A stretch of 44,971 nt of DNA from Bacteroidales bacterium UBA6445 (GTDB lineage Bacteria > Bacteroidota > Bacteroidia > Bacteroidales > UBA932): the NCBI GenBank assembly GCA_002439585.1, contig DJOF01000012.1, positions 1 to 44,971 on the forward strand, written 5' to 3'. Positions 17,595 to 26,644 of the stretch are shown piece after piece. Every line of letters begins with the position of its first letter. Position 1 is the first letter of the stretch. A program made the position numbers and the translations under genes. Below the pieces are notes generated by a model. That model did not search any database. It was not told the origin of the DNA and was given only the letters and a program-made list of their open reading frames with translations.

Positions 17595-19125
17595 TAATGA
17601 CTTACACGAGAGGCTGATAGCTGCCGTAGATCTCGGCACTTTCAGAACCGCCCTCACCGTAGCAAGAGTAGAGGGCAACAATACTCAGATAATCTATTTC
17701 GGGACAAGACCATCGAAAGGCATAAGATGCAGCGAGGTCTTCAACCCCAAATTGGCTTCAGAAGTAATCCGGAGTCTGATTGAGGAGGCAGAGGCACAGC
17801 TCGGAATAAAGATCCTGCAGGTCGTCACCTCCCTTCCGAGGTACGGCATCCAGCAGGAAGACGCATCTGCAACCGTAACCAGAACTTCACCTGATGACTG
17901 CATAACTCAGGAAGAAGTGGATATGCTCAACAAAGTGGCTCAGGAGAGCAAGGTTCTCGAGCGATCTAACAGGATGCAGATATACAGTGCGATAGCTCAG
18001 TCTTTCTCTACTGGAGAATATTTCCAACTCCTCGAGAACGACATCATCGGGGTGATAGGTGACGAATTTACCGGCTATTTCAAGATCTTCTACGGCAAGA
18101 AAGGACCGGTGACAGCCATTACACACGCTTTCAACCTGCTCAAGATCGGCATTGCAAGGACTTATTTTACACCTACGGTATGTGCAAAAGCCGTACTTAC
18201 CGAAGAGGAGATGAGCAACGGTGTAGCTCTGATTGACCTCGGAGCTGATGTCACATCTGTAAGCATTTTCGACAAGAAAGTACTATGTTATTATGCTGCA
18301 ATTCCTTTTGGAGGCAATGCAATAACCACCGACATACGCAACGAATGCGGTATCTCCACGACACTGGCCGAGAATATCAAGTGCGGCTTCGGAGGATGCA
18401 TGCCGGATAGACTTGTCAACCTCGGAGAGAAAATCATCCAGATTGAAAATGATGAGAGCGGCATCAAGCAGATCCCCGTATCATACCTATCACAGATAAT
18501 TACCGCAAGAGAAAGGGAGATCATCGAGGCCATCCTCTACGAGATCCAGAAAAGCGACATGGCAATGAAGCTGCGCAAAGGTATAGTGATCACAGGTGGA
18601 GGAGCCGAGATGCTCAATATTTCCGCTCTGTTCAAGGAGATGTCCGGATACAGCGTAAGGAAAGCATTTCCCAAGAACGGTTTCGTGGCTTCTGGCTGCG
18701 ACGGGATCTACGATACTGACGCAGCGACAAGTGCTGGGCTCATATTAGTTGCAAGAGGAGAATGTATCAATTGCGGCATAGCACCCGAGAAGCCTGCTGA
18801 AGAGCCTAAGGCTGAGGAGAATCCTACGGTAACGACTGCACCTGTCACAGAAGACGTACACGAAGTGGCAGAGGGGAAGCCCACAAATGAAGAGGCAAAG
18901 TCTGCAGAGGGGAAAATCCTCGTGCCACAACAGGAAGAAGAGAAGAAAAAGCCTGCAGAAAAACATGAGAGTTCTAAAGACAATGACAAGAACAGGAGAG
19001 ACAATGACAAAGAAAAGCCAGGTAAAGAAAGTTCCGGATTCTTCCAGAAGATAAAGTTCAAATTCTTAAAGGCCTATGAAACCGCAACCAAAGAGATGGA
19101 TAAAATCAAGGAGGAGGAAGTATGA
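17584..19125 (+). CDS. ftsA: Cell division protein FtsA with long C-terminal linker
   Basis: An actin-like ATPase that tethers FtsZ to the membrane. AAVDLGTFRTALTVAR near residue 14 is the phosphate-1 loop, a second phosphate loop appears as ALIDLGADVTSVSIF near 216, and GIVITGGGAEMLN near 340 is the adenosine motif. After about residue 390 comes a low-complexity stretch rich in Glu, Lys, Pro and Asp of about 95 residues. It ends in an amphipathic segment, FFQKIKFKFLKAYETATKEM, that could serve as the membrane anchor. A GTG at 17563 would extend it by seven residues; the ATG at 17584 is preferred. The length is 513 residues, against about 420 in E. coli. The ftsZ start overlaps the stop by four bases. 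Confidence 0.94.
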   Translation: MDNSNDLHERLIAAVDLGTFRTALTVARVEGNNTQIIYFGTRPSKGIRCSEVFNPKLASEVIRSLIEEAEAQLGIKILQVVTSLPRYGIQQEDASATVTRTSPDDCITQEEVDMLNKVAQESKVLERSNRMQIYSAIAQSFSTGEYFQLLENDIIGVIGDEFTGYFKIFYGKKGPVTAITHAFNLLKIGIARTYFTPTVCAKAVLTEEEMSNGVALIDLGADVTSVSIFDKKVLCYYAAIPFGGNAITTDIRNECGISTTLAENIKCGFGGCMPDRLVNLGEKIIQIENDESGIKQIPVSYLSQIITAREREIIEAILYEIQKSDMAMKLRKGIVITGGGAEMLNISALFKEMSGYSVRKAFPKNGFVASGCDGIYDTDAATSAGLILVARGECINCGIAPEKPAEEPKAEENPTVTTAPVTEDVHEVAEGKPTNEEAKSAEGKILVPQQEEEKKKPAEKHESSKDNDKNRRDNDKEKPGKESSGFFQKIKFKFLKAYETATKEMDKIKEEEV

Positions 19126-20381
19126 GTACAAACGATGACAATATGGTGGTACCAATCAACTGGGAAGAGACAGACAGCAGAATCAAGGTTATAGGCGTTG
19201 GTGGAGGGGGATGCAACGCTGTCACATACATGTACAACCAGAAAATACGCGGCTGCACATTCATTGTCTGCAATACTGACAACCAGGCTCTTATGAAGAG
19301 TACTGTCCCTACCAAGATCGTGATCGGCGATGGCAAAGGGGCTGGCACCAATCCGGAGAAAGCAAGAAAAGCAGCTCTTGAGTCTCAGGACATCATCAAA
19401 AGTTACCTTGTCAGCAAGAATACCGATATAGTCTTCGTCACTGCCTGTCTCGGTGGAGGTACAGGCACCGGAGCCGCTCCCGTGATAGCTAAGCTTGTCA
19501 AAGACAGCGGCATACTGACCATTGGAGTAGTATCCCTGCCATTCGAGAATGAAGGGCGGAGAGCCATGTCCAAGGCAGCCGACGGGATACACGAACTGAA
19601 GAACAACGTAGACAGCCTTCTGATCATCAACAACCAGAAGCTTTTCTCCTATTTCGGCAAGGAAAGATTGCTTGATGCCATGCCCAAAGCAAATGAAGTG
19701 CTTTCCACAGCTGTCAAGGGGATCATTGAGATCATCAACAAGTGCGGAGAGATCAATGTCGATATCGAAGATGTCAAGACTATGATGAAGAACAGCGGCA
19801 TGGCTCTTATGGGTAGCGGCAAGGCAAAAGGTTCAGACAGAGTTGAAGAGGCTGTCAAGCAGGCACTTGAATCACCCCTGCTCAACGATTTCGACCTCTC
19901 CACGGCAAAGAACCTGCTTATCAATGTCACTACCACTGTCGGAGAGAAAGGAATCTATATGGAAGATTTCGGCAAGATCACTGAACTCGTAACCGAACGC
20001 ACCGGACTTGTGGACAACTGCAAGCAGGGCCTCATCATCAGGGATGACCCCAATGCTGACGACTCCCTACAGCTCACCGTCATAGCAACAGGCTTCAAGG
20101 CCGACATAGCACATCTTGTAGGCACAGACTACAGCAATATAATTGTGATCGGTGACGACTACACATACAATCCTGAGAAGAGGATAATACCGCCAATGGA
20201 CGAGGCCGACATGACGCCGGCGATTAATAAGGTCGGTTTTAACTCGACCGAGAATGTACCGCATTTCCACTTCGACAAGAAACCAGTGCTTGACATAACA
20301 GGGGACGAGGATATAAGCCCGATGCTTACAACTCCGTCCATAAGGAGGGTCGCGCACCTTCCTGTCAGCAAAGAATCATGA
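19122..20381 (+). CDS. ftsZ: Cell division GTPase FtsZ
   Basis: The tubulin-like GTPase that forms the division ring. The nucleotide-binding VIGVGGGGCNAV is at about residue 24 and the tubulin signature GGGTGTGAAPVIA near 110. NNQKLFSYFGKERLLDAMPKANE (about 170-190) contains the FtsZ-specific helix, and the T7-loop region with NVDIEDVKTMM is near 207. The C-terminal linker is about 75 residues. The very end (PSIRRVAHLPVSKES) is the likely partner-binding peptide, although it differs from the proteobacterial one. The length is 419 residues. An AAGGAGGAGG stretch just before the start is also the codons of the FtsA C-terminus, so it may or may not act in initiation. Confidence 0.96.
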   Translation: MSTNDDNMVVPINWEETDSRIKVIGVGGGGCNAVTYMYNQKIRGCTFIVCNTDNQALMKSTVPTKIVIGDGKGAGTNPEKARKAALESQDIIKSYLVSKNTDIVFVTACLGGGTGTGAAPVIAKLVKDSGILTIGVVSLPFENEGRRAMSKAADGIHELKNNVDSLLIINNQKLFSYFGKERLLDAMPKANEVLSTAVKGIIEIINKCGEINVDIEDVKTMMKNSGMALMGSGKAKGSDRVEEAVKQALESPLLNDFDLSTAKNLLINVTTTVGEKGIYMEDFGKITELVTERTGLVDNCKQGLIIRDDPNADDSLQLTVIATGFKADIAHLVGTDYSNIIVIGDDYTYNPEKRIIPPMDEADMTPAINKVGFNSTENVPHFHFDKKPVLDITGDEDISPMLTTPSIRRVAHLPVSKES

Positions 20382-20388
20382 CAAGGCT

Positions 20389-20419
20389 TTTGCACAGCCT
20401 CAAAAACTGCCTATCTTTG
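20389..20419 (+). promoter_or_regulatory. Promoter for the gltX group
   Basis: TTTG at 20389-20392 and TATCTTTG at 20412-20419 are separated by 19 bases, a full match to the Bacteroidota TTTG-N19-TAnnTTTG promoter. A start of transcription near 20426 would leave a leader of about 17 bases before the gltX ATG. It sits directly behind the ftsZ stop, so gltX and the genes after it need not depend on the dcw transcript. Confidence 0.75.
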
Positions 20420-20442
20420 CGGTTGCATTAACTCTAAGTGAC

Positions 20443-22176
20443 ATGAACAGAAAGACAAGAGTAAGATTTGCCCCTTCTCCTACTGGCCCGCTCCATATGG
20501 GAGGAGTAAGGACTGCACTGTACAACTATCTGTACGCCAAGCAGAACAACGGAGACTTCATCATAAGGATAGAGGATACAGACTCTCACAGGTTCGTACC
20601 TGGAGCCGAGAAATACATTCTTGAGGCCCTGTCGTGGTGCGGCATCAAGGCTGATGAGGGCGTGGACAGTGAGGGCAATATTGTCAGTACACCGTCCGAA
20701 AGACATCCACACGCTCCATACCGCCAGTCTGAAAGGAAAGGAATCTACAGGAAATACGCAGACGACCTTGTGGCCAAGGGCTATGCATACTATGCCTTTG
20801 ACACCGCAGAGGAACTTGAAGCCAAGAGGGCTGAGGCCGAGTACAAAGGCGAGACATTCATCTATAACCAGACGACCCGCAAGGAACTCCGCAACTCACT
20901 CACCCTGCCTGATGAGGAAGTCAGGAGACTAATAGAGACAACTGACTGCTGGACCATTAGGTTCAAGATGCCCGAGGATACAGTAGTCAAAATGGATGAC
21001 CTTATCAGAGGTCACATCGAGGTAAATACTGACACTCTGGACGACAAGGTACTATGGAAACGGGCAGATGAACTACCTACCTACCATCTTGCAAATATAG
21101 TGGATGACCACCTGATGGAGATAACCGAGGTCATAAGGGGCGAGGAGTGGCTTCCTTCCCTTCCGCTGCACTATCTCCTGTACAAGGCTTTCGGTTGGGA
21201 AGAGACTATGCCGAGATTTGCCCATCTGTCTCTTCTACTGAAGCCGGACGGCAAAGGAAAGCTAAGCAAGAGGGACGGAGATCGTCTCGGATTCCCAGTC
21301 TTCCCACTCAGATGGGTCAACCCTGAAGGAGAGGTATCCCACGGATACCGGGAAGACGGATATTTCCCCGAAGCATTTGTCAACATGTTGGCCATGCTCG
21401 GATGGAATCCAGGCGATGACCGCGAGATTTTCAGCATGGACGAGCTTGTAAAGGCATTTTCCCTTGACAGAGTGATCAAGTCCGGTGCAAGGTTCAATCC
21501 CGAGAAGGCTCGTTGGTACAACAAGGAATATCTCCGCATGAAGTCTGATGAGGCTCTTGCTGACCTGTTCATCCCTATATTGGAGAGCCACGGTATCAAG
21601 ACCGTAGAAAGCTGCGAGATTCCTTCCGGAGTCAAAGGAGTTGATTTCATAAACCACACGGTGACAAAGGATTATATCCTCGGTGTCATAGGCATTGTCA
21701 AGGAAAGGGCTTCATTCGTAAAGGACTTCTGGACAGCAGGTTCATGCCTTTTCGTATCTCCGAGACAGTATGAGGACTTCGGTATAATTGCTGGGACTCC
21801 AGTAGAGCCAAAGGCCGCAGACCCACGCAGAGTACAGGATCCGAGGGCAAAAACTTATGATGACAGCCTCACGGCACCCTTCCTTGCCAAGGACGTAGAC
21901 AAATTCTGGAAAGAAGAGAATTATACTGCCGCATCACAGGCGATTGCTCAGCTGCAAACATATGGGGATTTGTCCGACAAAGAGAGAATCGGAGCACACA
22001 TAGAGGATTATATCAAGACGCAGGGCTGGCAGATGGGCAAGGTCATGAACTGCTTGAGGCTGGCACTCACGGGAGCCTCCAGCGGACTCGGGATAGCTGA
22101 TATCATTTCTATGATAGGCATAGGAGAAGCTGAAGAGAGACTTGACTACGCAAAAGAAAGATTGGGAGGGAAATAA
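20443..22176 (+). CDS. gltX: Glutamyl-tRNA synthetase
   Basis: A class I aminoacyl-tRNA synthetase charging tRNA-Glu. The HIGH motif occurs as RFAPSPTGPLHMGGVRTALY at residues 6-25 and the KMSKS loop as KLSKRDG near 275. At 577 residues it is longer than the E. coli enzyme (471). The extra sequence lies in FPVFPLRWVNPEGEVSHGYR (an insertion after the KMSKS loop) and in the C-terminal anticodon-binding region. Whether it also misacylates tRNA-Gln (non-discriminating) cannot be judged here, since no glnS or gatCAB gene is in view. It begins a group with rpiB and truB. Confidence 0.96.
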   Translation: MNRKTRVRFAPSPTGPLHMGGVRTALYNYLYAKQNNGDFIIRIEDTDSHRFVPGAEKYILEALSWCGIKADEGVDSEGNIVSTPSERHPHAPYRQSERKGIYRKYADDLVAKGYAYYAFDTAEELEAKRAEAEYKGETFIYNQTTRKELRNSLTLPDEEVRRLIETTDCWTIRFKMPEDTVVKMDDLIRGHIEVNTDTLDDKVLWKRADELPTYHLANIVDDHLMEITEVIRGEEWLPSLPLHYLLYKAFGWEETMPRFAHLSLLLKPDGKGKLSKRDGDRLGFPVFPLRWVNPEGEVSHGYREDGYFPEAFVNMLAMLGWNPGDDREIFSMDELVKAFSLDRVIKSGARFNPEKARWYNKEYLRMKSDEALADLFIPILESHGIKTVESCEIPSGVKGVDFINHTVTKDYILGVIGIVKERASFVKDFWTAGSCLFVSPRQYEDFGIIAGTPVEPKAADPRRVQDPRAKTYDDSLTAPFLAKDVDKFWKEENYTAASQAIAQLQTYGDLSDKERIGAHIEDYIKTQGWQMGKVMNCLRLALTGASSGLGIADIISMIGIGEAEERLDYAKERLGGK

Positions 22177-22177
22177 T

Positions 22178-22612
22178 ATGAAAATCGGAATATGCAGCGA
22201 CCACGCCGGCTATGACTACAAGGGGCGGCTCATCAAGTTCTTGCAGAAGAACGGATATACAGTGGAAGATTTCGGGACAAACTCGACCGAGAGCATGGAC
22301 TATCCTGACGTTGCACACCCACTCGCCAATGCTGTTGAGAGTGGAAGCGTTGACTGCGGCATAGCAATGTGCGGCACTGGCAACGGCATGGCCATGACAC
22401 TCAACAAGCACAAGGGAATCAGGGCAGGCCTCGCCTGGAACAAAGAGATAGGACATCTCGTCAAGGCCCACAACAATGCCAATATCCTTGTCATGCCTGC
22501 AAGGTTCATTTCTTTCAGGATGGCAACCATTATCACCAAAGAATGGCTCTCTACCGCATTTGAAGGCGGAAGACACGAGAGAAGGATTGAGAAAATCCCC
22601 TGTCAACAGTAG
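22178..22612 (+). CDS. rpiB: Ribose-5-phosphate isomerase B
   Basis: A 144-residue LacAB/RpiB-family isomerase that interconverts ribose 5-phosphate and ribulose 5-phosphate in the pentose phosphate pathway. The N-terminal IGICSDHAGYDYKGRL, DFGTNSTESMDYPDVAHPLA, and the catalytic-cysteine region CGIAMCGTGNGMAMTLNK (near 66-83) are diagnostic. The frame is open to 22142, but the ATG at 22178, one base after the gltX stop, gives the standard N-terminus. It ends directly before truB without any spacer. Confidence 0.94.
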   Translation: MKIGICSDHAGYDYKGRLIKFLQKNGYTVEDFGTNSTESMDYPDVAHPLANAVESGSVDCGIAMCGTGNGMAMTLNKHKGIRAGLAWNKEIGHLVKAHNNANILVMPARFISFRMATIITKEWLSTAFEGGRHERRIEKIPCQQ

Positions 22613-23533
22613 ATGGCGACAGTCATTACAGCCTCCGGGCTGCCGGGCATCCTGCTATCGGACAACATAGATGATTACCCGGAAGGTATTATTCTGCCTG
22701 TAGACAAGCCCTACAGATGGACATCGGCTGATGTCATCAGGAAGGTAAAATATTGTGCATGCAGGCATTTCCACAAGAAGAATCTTAAGGTAGGCCATGC
22801 CGGGACTTTGGACCCTCTCGCAGACGGGCTTCTGATTGTGTGCATCGGCAAGGCTACTCGCATGGCCGAGGAGATACAGCGCTATGACAAGGAATATGTG
22901 GCCGGAGTCAGTTTCGGTGCCACGACTCCGTCATATGACCTTGAGAAAGAGATCGACCGTTTCTATCCGACTGACTATGTCAGCGCAGACAGCATAGCAG
23001 AGACTCTCCGTTCTTTCCTTGGCAGACAGGAACAGGTAGCTCCATTATTCTCGGCCAAGTCTGTAGACGGGATCAGGGCTTATGAGCTTGCCAGAAAGCA
23101 ATGGAAGACAGCTAAGGACAATCCCGGAATGCCATTTGACCACTCGGCTACAGAGAGCCTTAGCCGGCAAGAGATAGAGATCAAGGAGATCGAATTGCTG
23201 TCATTTAGACCAGGAGGCGGGACAAGCTCGGAAAATACCGGATGCCATATCTCCGAGACATCAGATACGCAGACAAGCTCTGAGAAAGCCTCTATAGACC
23301 CGAGAAGCCTGAGGATCAATGTGACTGACAATAGCCGCTACAACCTTCCTCATGCGGATATAAGGGTACTTTGCTCCAAGGGTACCTATATAAGAGCACT
23401 CGCAAGAGATATCGGAGAGGCTCTCGGCACAGGGGCACACCTTGACATGCTTAGGCGAACACGCAACGGAGGCTTCGACGTCAGAGATGCCGTCAAGGTG
23501 GAAGATGCCGTAAGGCTATTTGGAGGAAAATAG
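22613..23533 (+). CDS. truB: tRNA pseudouridine55 synthase TruB
   Basis: It converts U55 of the tRNA T-loop to pseudouridine. The catalytic aspartate is in VGHAGTLDPLADGLLIVCIG near residue 65, preceded by the family start PVDKPYRWTSADVIRKVK. CSKGTYIRALARDIGEALG near residue 257 is the second signature. At 306 residues it carries a polar insertion of about 30 residues near 205-235 (GGTSSENTGCHISETSDTQT), probably a surface loop. Its ATG follows the rpiB stop codon with no gap. Confidence 0.95.
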   Translation: MATVITASGLPGILLSDNIDDYPEGIILPVDKPYRWTSADVIRKVKYCACRHFHKKNLKVGHAGTLDPLADGLLIVCIGKATRMAEEIQRYDKEYVAGVSFGATTPSYDLEKEIDRFYPTDYVSADSIAETLRSFLGRQEQVAPLFSAKSVDGIRAYELARKQWKTAKDNPGMPFDHSATESLSRQEIEIKEIELLSFRPGGGTSSENTGCHISETSDTQTSSEKASIDPRSLRINVTDNSRYNLPHADIRVLCSKGTYIRALARDIGEALGTGAHLDMLRRTRNGGFDVRDAVKVEDAVRLFGGK

Positions 23534-23537
23534 TACA

Positions 23538-24380
23538 ATGGCACATGCAATATTACCCGATCGGGAATTCGGGAACATCAAAGTACAGAGAAACAGGAAA
23601 AGCCGATCCGTCAGCATAAGAATAAGAGGTGAGAGCGTAAGCATGACACTGCCGTACTTTATGCCCACAAAAGAGGCTGTCGCTTTTCTCGAGAGCAAGC
23701 GCGATTGGATCCGGCAAACGCTTGCAAAGCAGAGAGAGATAGACTCTGGCAAAGAACGAATAGGCGAAATCCATGACGGCAGCATCGTGAGGACGCTAGT
23801 ATCCAATATAGTATTTCGGATCGGTGAAAACGATGGCCATATTCATATAGACACTGTCGTATCAGACAGATACAAAGCTGCAATCTGGCTAAGTGCCGAC
23901 AACCCGATACGAACAATTACTGTCACATTTCCGGAGACCACAAAGCAGGAACAGTTGAGAGAAGTGCTTGTAGATATTTTGAGGAACGAGGCTAAAGATG
24001 CCTTGAACTTAGAACTTTCGTCACTTGCGGATAGTTATGGCTTCACTTACGGGAGGCTTACCATAAAGCACAACATCAGCAACTGGGGAAGCTGCTCGTC
24101 AAAGGGGAATATCAATCTCAATCTCAATTTAGTCAGACTGCCCCAATACCTTTGCCGTTATGTAATCCTGCATGAACTCTGTCACTTGAGGAAGATGAAT
24201 CACGGTGAAGAATTCCACAGCATGCTGAGAAAACTATGCACGGACGAGCTGAATAGATTGCATACAATCGGATATCCGCTTCCTCTGAAATACGAAGCCT
24301 ACCTTACAGGCTCTGCAGAGAATCTGCCTCCGGTAGAAGTTGTCCTCAGAAACGAACTCAAGGGTTGGTGTCTAATCTGA
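23538..24380 (+). CDS. YgjP-type (DUF45) zinc metallopeptidase-like protein
   Basis: A 280-residue cytosolic protein with the zinc-binding signature HELCHLRKMNHGEEFH near residue 213 (HExxH plus a third histidine). In the YgjP/DUF45 family this follows the conserved NWGSCSSKGNINLNLNLVRL, which is also present. The N-terminal half has the family pattern RKSRSVSIRIRG...VSMTLP. The physiological substrate is not settled. A TTG at 23520 would overlap truB; the ATG at 23538, preceded by GGAGGAAAA, leaves four bases between the genes and is preferred. It is probably the fourth gene of the gltX transcript. Confidence 0.85.
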   Translation: MAHAILPDREFGNIKVQRNRKSRSVSIRIRGESVSMTLPYFMPTKEAVAFLESKRDWIRQTLAKQREIDSGKERIGEIHDGSIVRTLVSNIVFRIGENDGHIHIDTVVSDRYKAAIWLSADNPIRTITVTFPETTKQEQLREVLVDILRNEAKDALNLELSSLADSYGFTYGRLTIKHNISNWGSCSSKGNINLNLNLVRLPQYLCRYVILHELCHLRKMNHGEEFHSMLRKLCTDELNRLHTIGYPLPLKYEAYLTGSAENLPPVEVVLRNELKGWCLI

Positions 24381-24417
24381 GACAGGCTATTATTTTACTG
24401 AATATTTACTTTTCCAT

Positions 24418-25878
24418 ATGAAACGGACAACAATAATACGGACAGCTATATCTCTTGTCCCGATAATCGCCCTTATGGCTCTGCTTGCCGTCAATATAAC
24501 GTTCTTCGGCAGCGATGCCATACTCGGAGCCAGTCAAGTATCCCTGCTTTTCTCGGCCGGACTTTGCACATGGCTTGCAATGTGGCTATTCAAGAAGCCC
24601 TGGGCTGACTTCGAAGCTACTATAAAGGACAATATCGGAGATGTCACGACTGCAATAGTTATACTATTCCTGATAGGTGGCATCTCAGGTACCTGGACAA
24701 TGAGTGGGACAGTACCCTCACTTATATACTACGGTGTCAAGCTTATCTCCCCGAGTATCTTCCTCGTGACAGCCTGCGCTATATGTGCATTCGTCTCCTT
24801 GATGACCGGAAGTTCCTGGACTACCATAGCGACTATTGGAGTTGCCTTGTTGGGAATCGGGCAGGCTCAGGGCTTCAGTGACGGGATGATAGCGGGAGCA
24901 ATCATATCAGGAGCATATTTTGGTGACAAGATCTCTCCTCTGTCTGACACCACAGTGATGGCGTCTTCAATAGCGGGCACTCCCCTGTTCACGCACATCA
25001 AATATCTTATGTACACGACAATACCGTCATTTGTGATCACGCTCGTAATCTTCCTTATAATAGGATTCTTCCACAGCGGTCACGATGCTGCACAGATATC
25101 TGTCTATACGGACACACTGACGTCCAAATTCACCATAACTCCGTGGACTCTTGTTGTGCCGGCGCTGACAGCCATACTGATTGCCAGGAGGATGCCGGCT
25201 CTGATAGTACTTGGGCTTTCAACACTTATGGCAGGCATATCTGCAGTTATACTGCAACCCGACATCATCACAGAAATAGGCAACAAGACACTATCTGACC
25301 TTGGAATCTCCGCAGACGGCAAGGGAGGAGTGCTGTTTACCGGTATCGTCAAGACTATCTACGACTCTGTATCTGTAGATACGGGCGTGGCTGAGGTCGA
25401 CAAACTTGTGTCCTCCCGCGGAATGACGGGTATGCTCAACACTGTCTACCTTATAATATGCGCCATGTGTTTCGGCGGGTGCATGAAGGCCAGCGGAATG
25501 CTACATCACATAGCATCACTGCTGCTGCCTCTCACAAAGACTCGTACTGGGCTCGTAACGTCTACCGTCGCCACGGGATTTTCTCTCAACGGCATCATCT
25601 CGGACCAATATCTCTCGATAATCCTTACTTCGGACATATACAAGGACATATACGCCAAACAGGGCTATGAAAGCCGCCTTCTTAGCCGCTCTGTTGAGGA
25701 TTCTTCGACTGTAACATCTCCTCTGTTCCCATGGAGCAGTTGCGGCATGACACAGTCCACAATACTCTCAACGCCTACTCTGGCTTATCTTCCTTTCTGC
25801 TTCTTCAATTATATCAGCCCGCTGATGAGCATTGTCGTAGCTGCTATAGGATACAAGATCTTCCGGAAAAAAGATTGA
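24418..25878 (+). CDS. nhaC: Na+/H+ antiporter, NhaC family
   Basis: A 486-residue inner-membrane antiporter with about eleven to twelve hydrophobic segments. The signature GAYFGDKISPLSDTTVMASSIAG near residue 160 is characteristic of NhaC. GSSWTTIATIGVALLGIG (near 137) and SPLFPWSSCGMTQSTIL near the C-terminus, from the second repeat, also fit. It exports sodium in exchange for protons and so helps with pH and salt homeostasis. Some family members move malate/lactate or other solutes. It follows the metallopeptidase by 37 bases with no clear terminator between, so it may be in the same transcript. Confidence 0.88.
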   Translation: MKRTTIIRTAISLVPIIALMALLAVNITFFGSDAILGASQVSLLFSAGLCTWLAMWLFKKPWADFEATIKDNIGDVTTAIVILFLIGGISGTWTMSGTVPSLIYYGVKLISPSIFLVTACAICAFVSLMTGSSWTTIATIGVALLGIGQAQGFSDGMIAGAIISGAYFGDKISPLSDTTVMASSIAGTPLFTHIKYLMYTTIPSFVITLVIFLIIGFFHSGHDAAQISVYTDTLTSKFTITPWTLVVPALTAILIARRMPALIVLGLSTLMAGISAVILQPDIITEIGNKTLSDLGISADGKGGVLFTGIVKTIYDSVSVDTGVAEVDKLVSSRGMTGMLNTVYLIICAMCFGGCMKASGMLHHIASLLLPLTKTRTGLVTSTVATGFSLNGIISDQYLSIILTSDIYKDIYAKQGYESRLLSRSVEDSSTVTSPLFPWSSCGMTQSTILSTPTLAYLPFCFFNYISPLMSIVVAAIGYKIFRKKD

Positions 25879-25932
25879 CATATGTTTCGGGCAATCCGAC
25901 ACAAGTCTTTGGACATTAAGAAAATTTCATTA

Positions 25933-25951
25933 AATTTATTTATTATAAATT
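25933..25951. promoter_or_regulatory. AT-rich inverted repeat upstream of the Fur-family gene
   Basis: AATTTAT (25933-25939) and ATAAATT (25945-25951) form a 7-5-7 inverted repeat of 19 bases, the size of Fur/PerR operators, 65 bases before the regulator's ATG. The region is very AT-rich, so chance is possible. No TAnnTTTG element is seen nearby. Confidence 0.35.
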
Positions 25952-26015
25952 AAAAATATAATCTTTCCGGGCAAGCAGGGGTAGCTGCAAACGAGAAAGG
26001 ATTACTGCACACACT

Positions 26016-26507
26016 ATGATAAAACCTTTAAGGAAAACGCCAAGCATTGATGACCTAAGACTGTACCTGAAAAGAAACGACTTGAAGTCTACAAAACAAA
26101 GGCTTGCGGTGCATAAGGCCATGCTCACATTGGGACACGCCTGTGCCGACATGGTAACGGAAGAGATCCAAAAAGATAGCTCTGTCAAGGTGACCGTTGC
26201 TTCCGTCTACAACATCCTCACGCAGATGTCCGATATCGGAGTATACAGCCGCAGGATGAGCGCCAACAACAAGATGTACTTTGACGTCAACAATTTCCAA
26301 CACATTCATCTATACGATAGGATCAACAACACATACAAGGACATTATCGATGACGGGCTTATAGGGCTTGTCAACGAATTCCTTGCAAAAAGGAAATTCA
26401 AGGGTTACAAAGTAGAAGATATCGACATACAGATAGTATGCAGGCCTTCAAGGGCTGCAAAAGACAACGCCTCCAAAGATGCTGTGAAAGCTTCCAGCAA
26501 CCGATAA
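26016..26507 (+). CDS. Fur-family transcriptional regulator without structural cysteines
   Basis: A 163-residue winged-helix metalloregulator. The DNA-binding part includes STKQRLAVHKAML near residue 25 and the recognition helix VASVYNILTQMSDIGVYS near 61-78, matching the TVYR.L..L...G pattern of Fur/PerR. Candidate metal ligands are His41, Asp90, His96 and His98 (QHIHLYD). The paired CxxC motifs that hold the structural zinc in most Fur and PerR proteins are absent; only two isolated cysteines occur (near 43 and 141). It may sense iron or peroxide without the structural zinc. The last 20 residues are polar and probably disordered. Confidence 0.85.
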   Translation: MIKPLRKTPSIDDLRLYLKRNDLKSTKQRLAVHKAMLTLGHACADMVTEEIQKDSSVKVTVASVYNILTQMSDIGVYSRRMSANNKMYFDVNNFQHIHLYDRINNTYKDIIDDGLIGLVNEFLAKRKFKGYKVEDIDIQIVCRPSRAAKDNASKDAVKASSNR

Positions 26508-26568
26508 TTCTTTAGAAACTTTAACAGAACAGAATTCAAACAGCTCCTGCACCTATGAAATAAAATAC

Positions 26569-26595
26569 GGGGACAACTCTGACAGAGTCATCCCC
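26569..26595 (-). terminator. Hairpin ending the minus-strand carboxyltransferase transcript
   Basis: GGGGA-CA-ACTCT-GAC-AGAGT-CA-TCCCC forms a near-perfect stem. Read on the minus strand it is followed by GTATTTTATTTC, as in an intrinsic terminator 50 bases beyond the carboxyltransferase stop. The plus-strand side is not T-rich. Confidence 0.65.
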
Positions 26596-26644
26596 CTCCC
26601 CTTATGAGAAATATGATATTTCTATGGTTTTTGAAAAGGACAGC

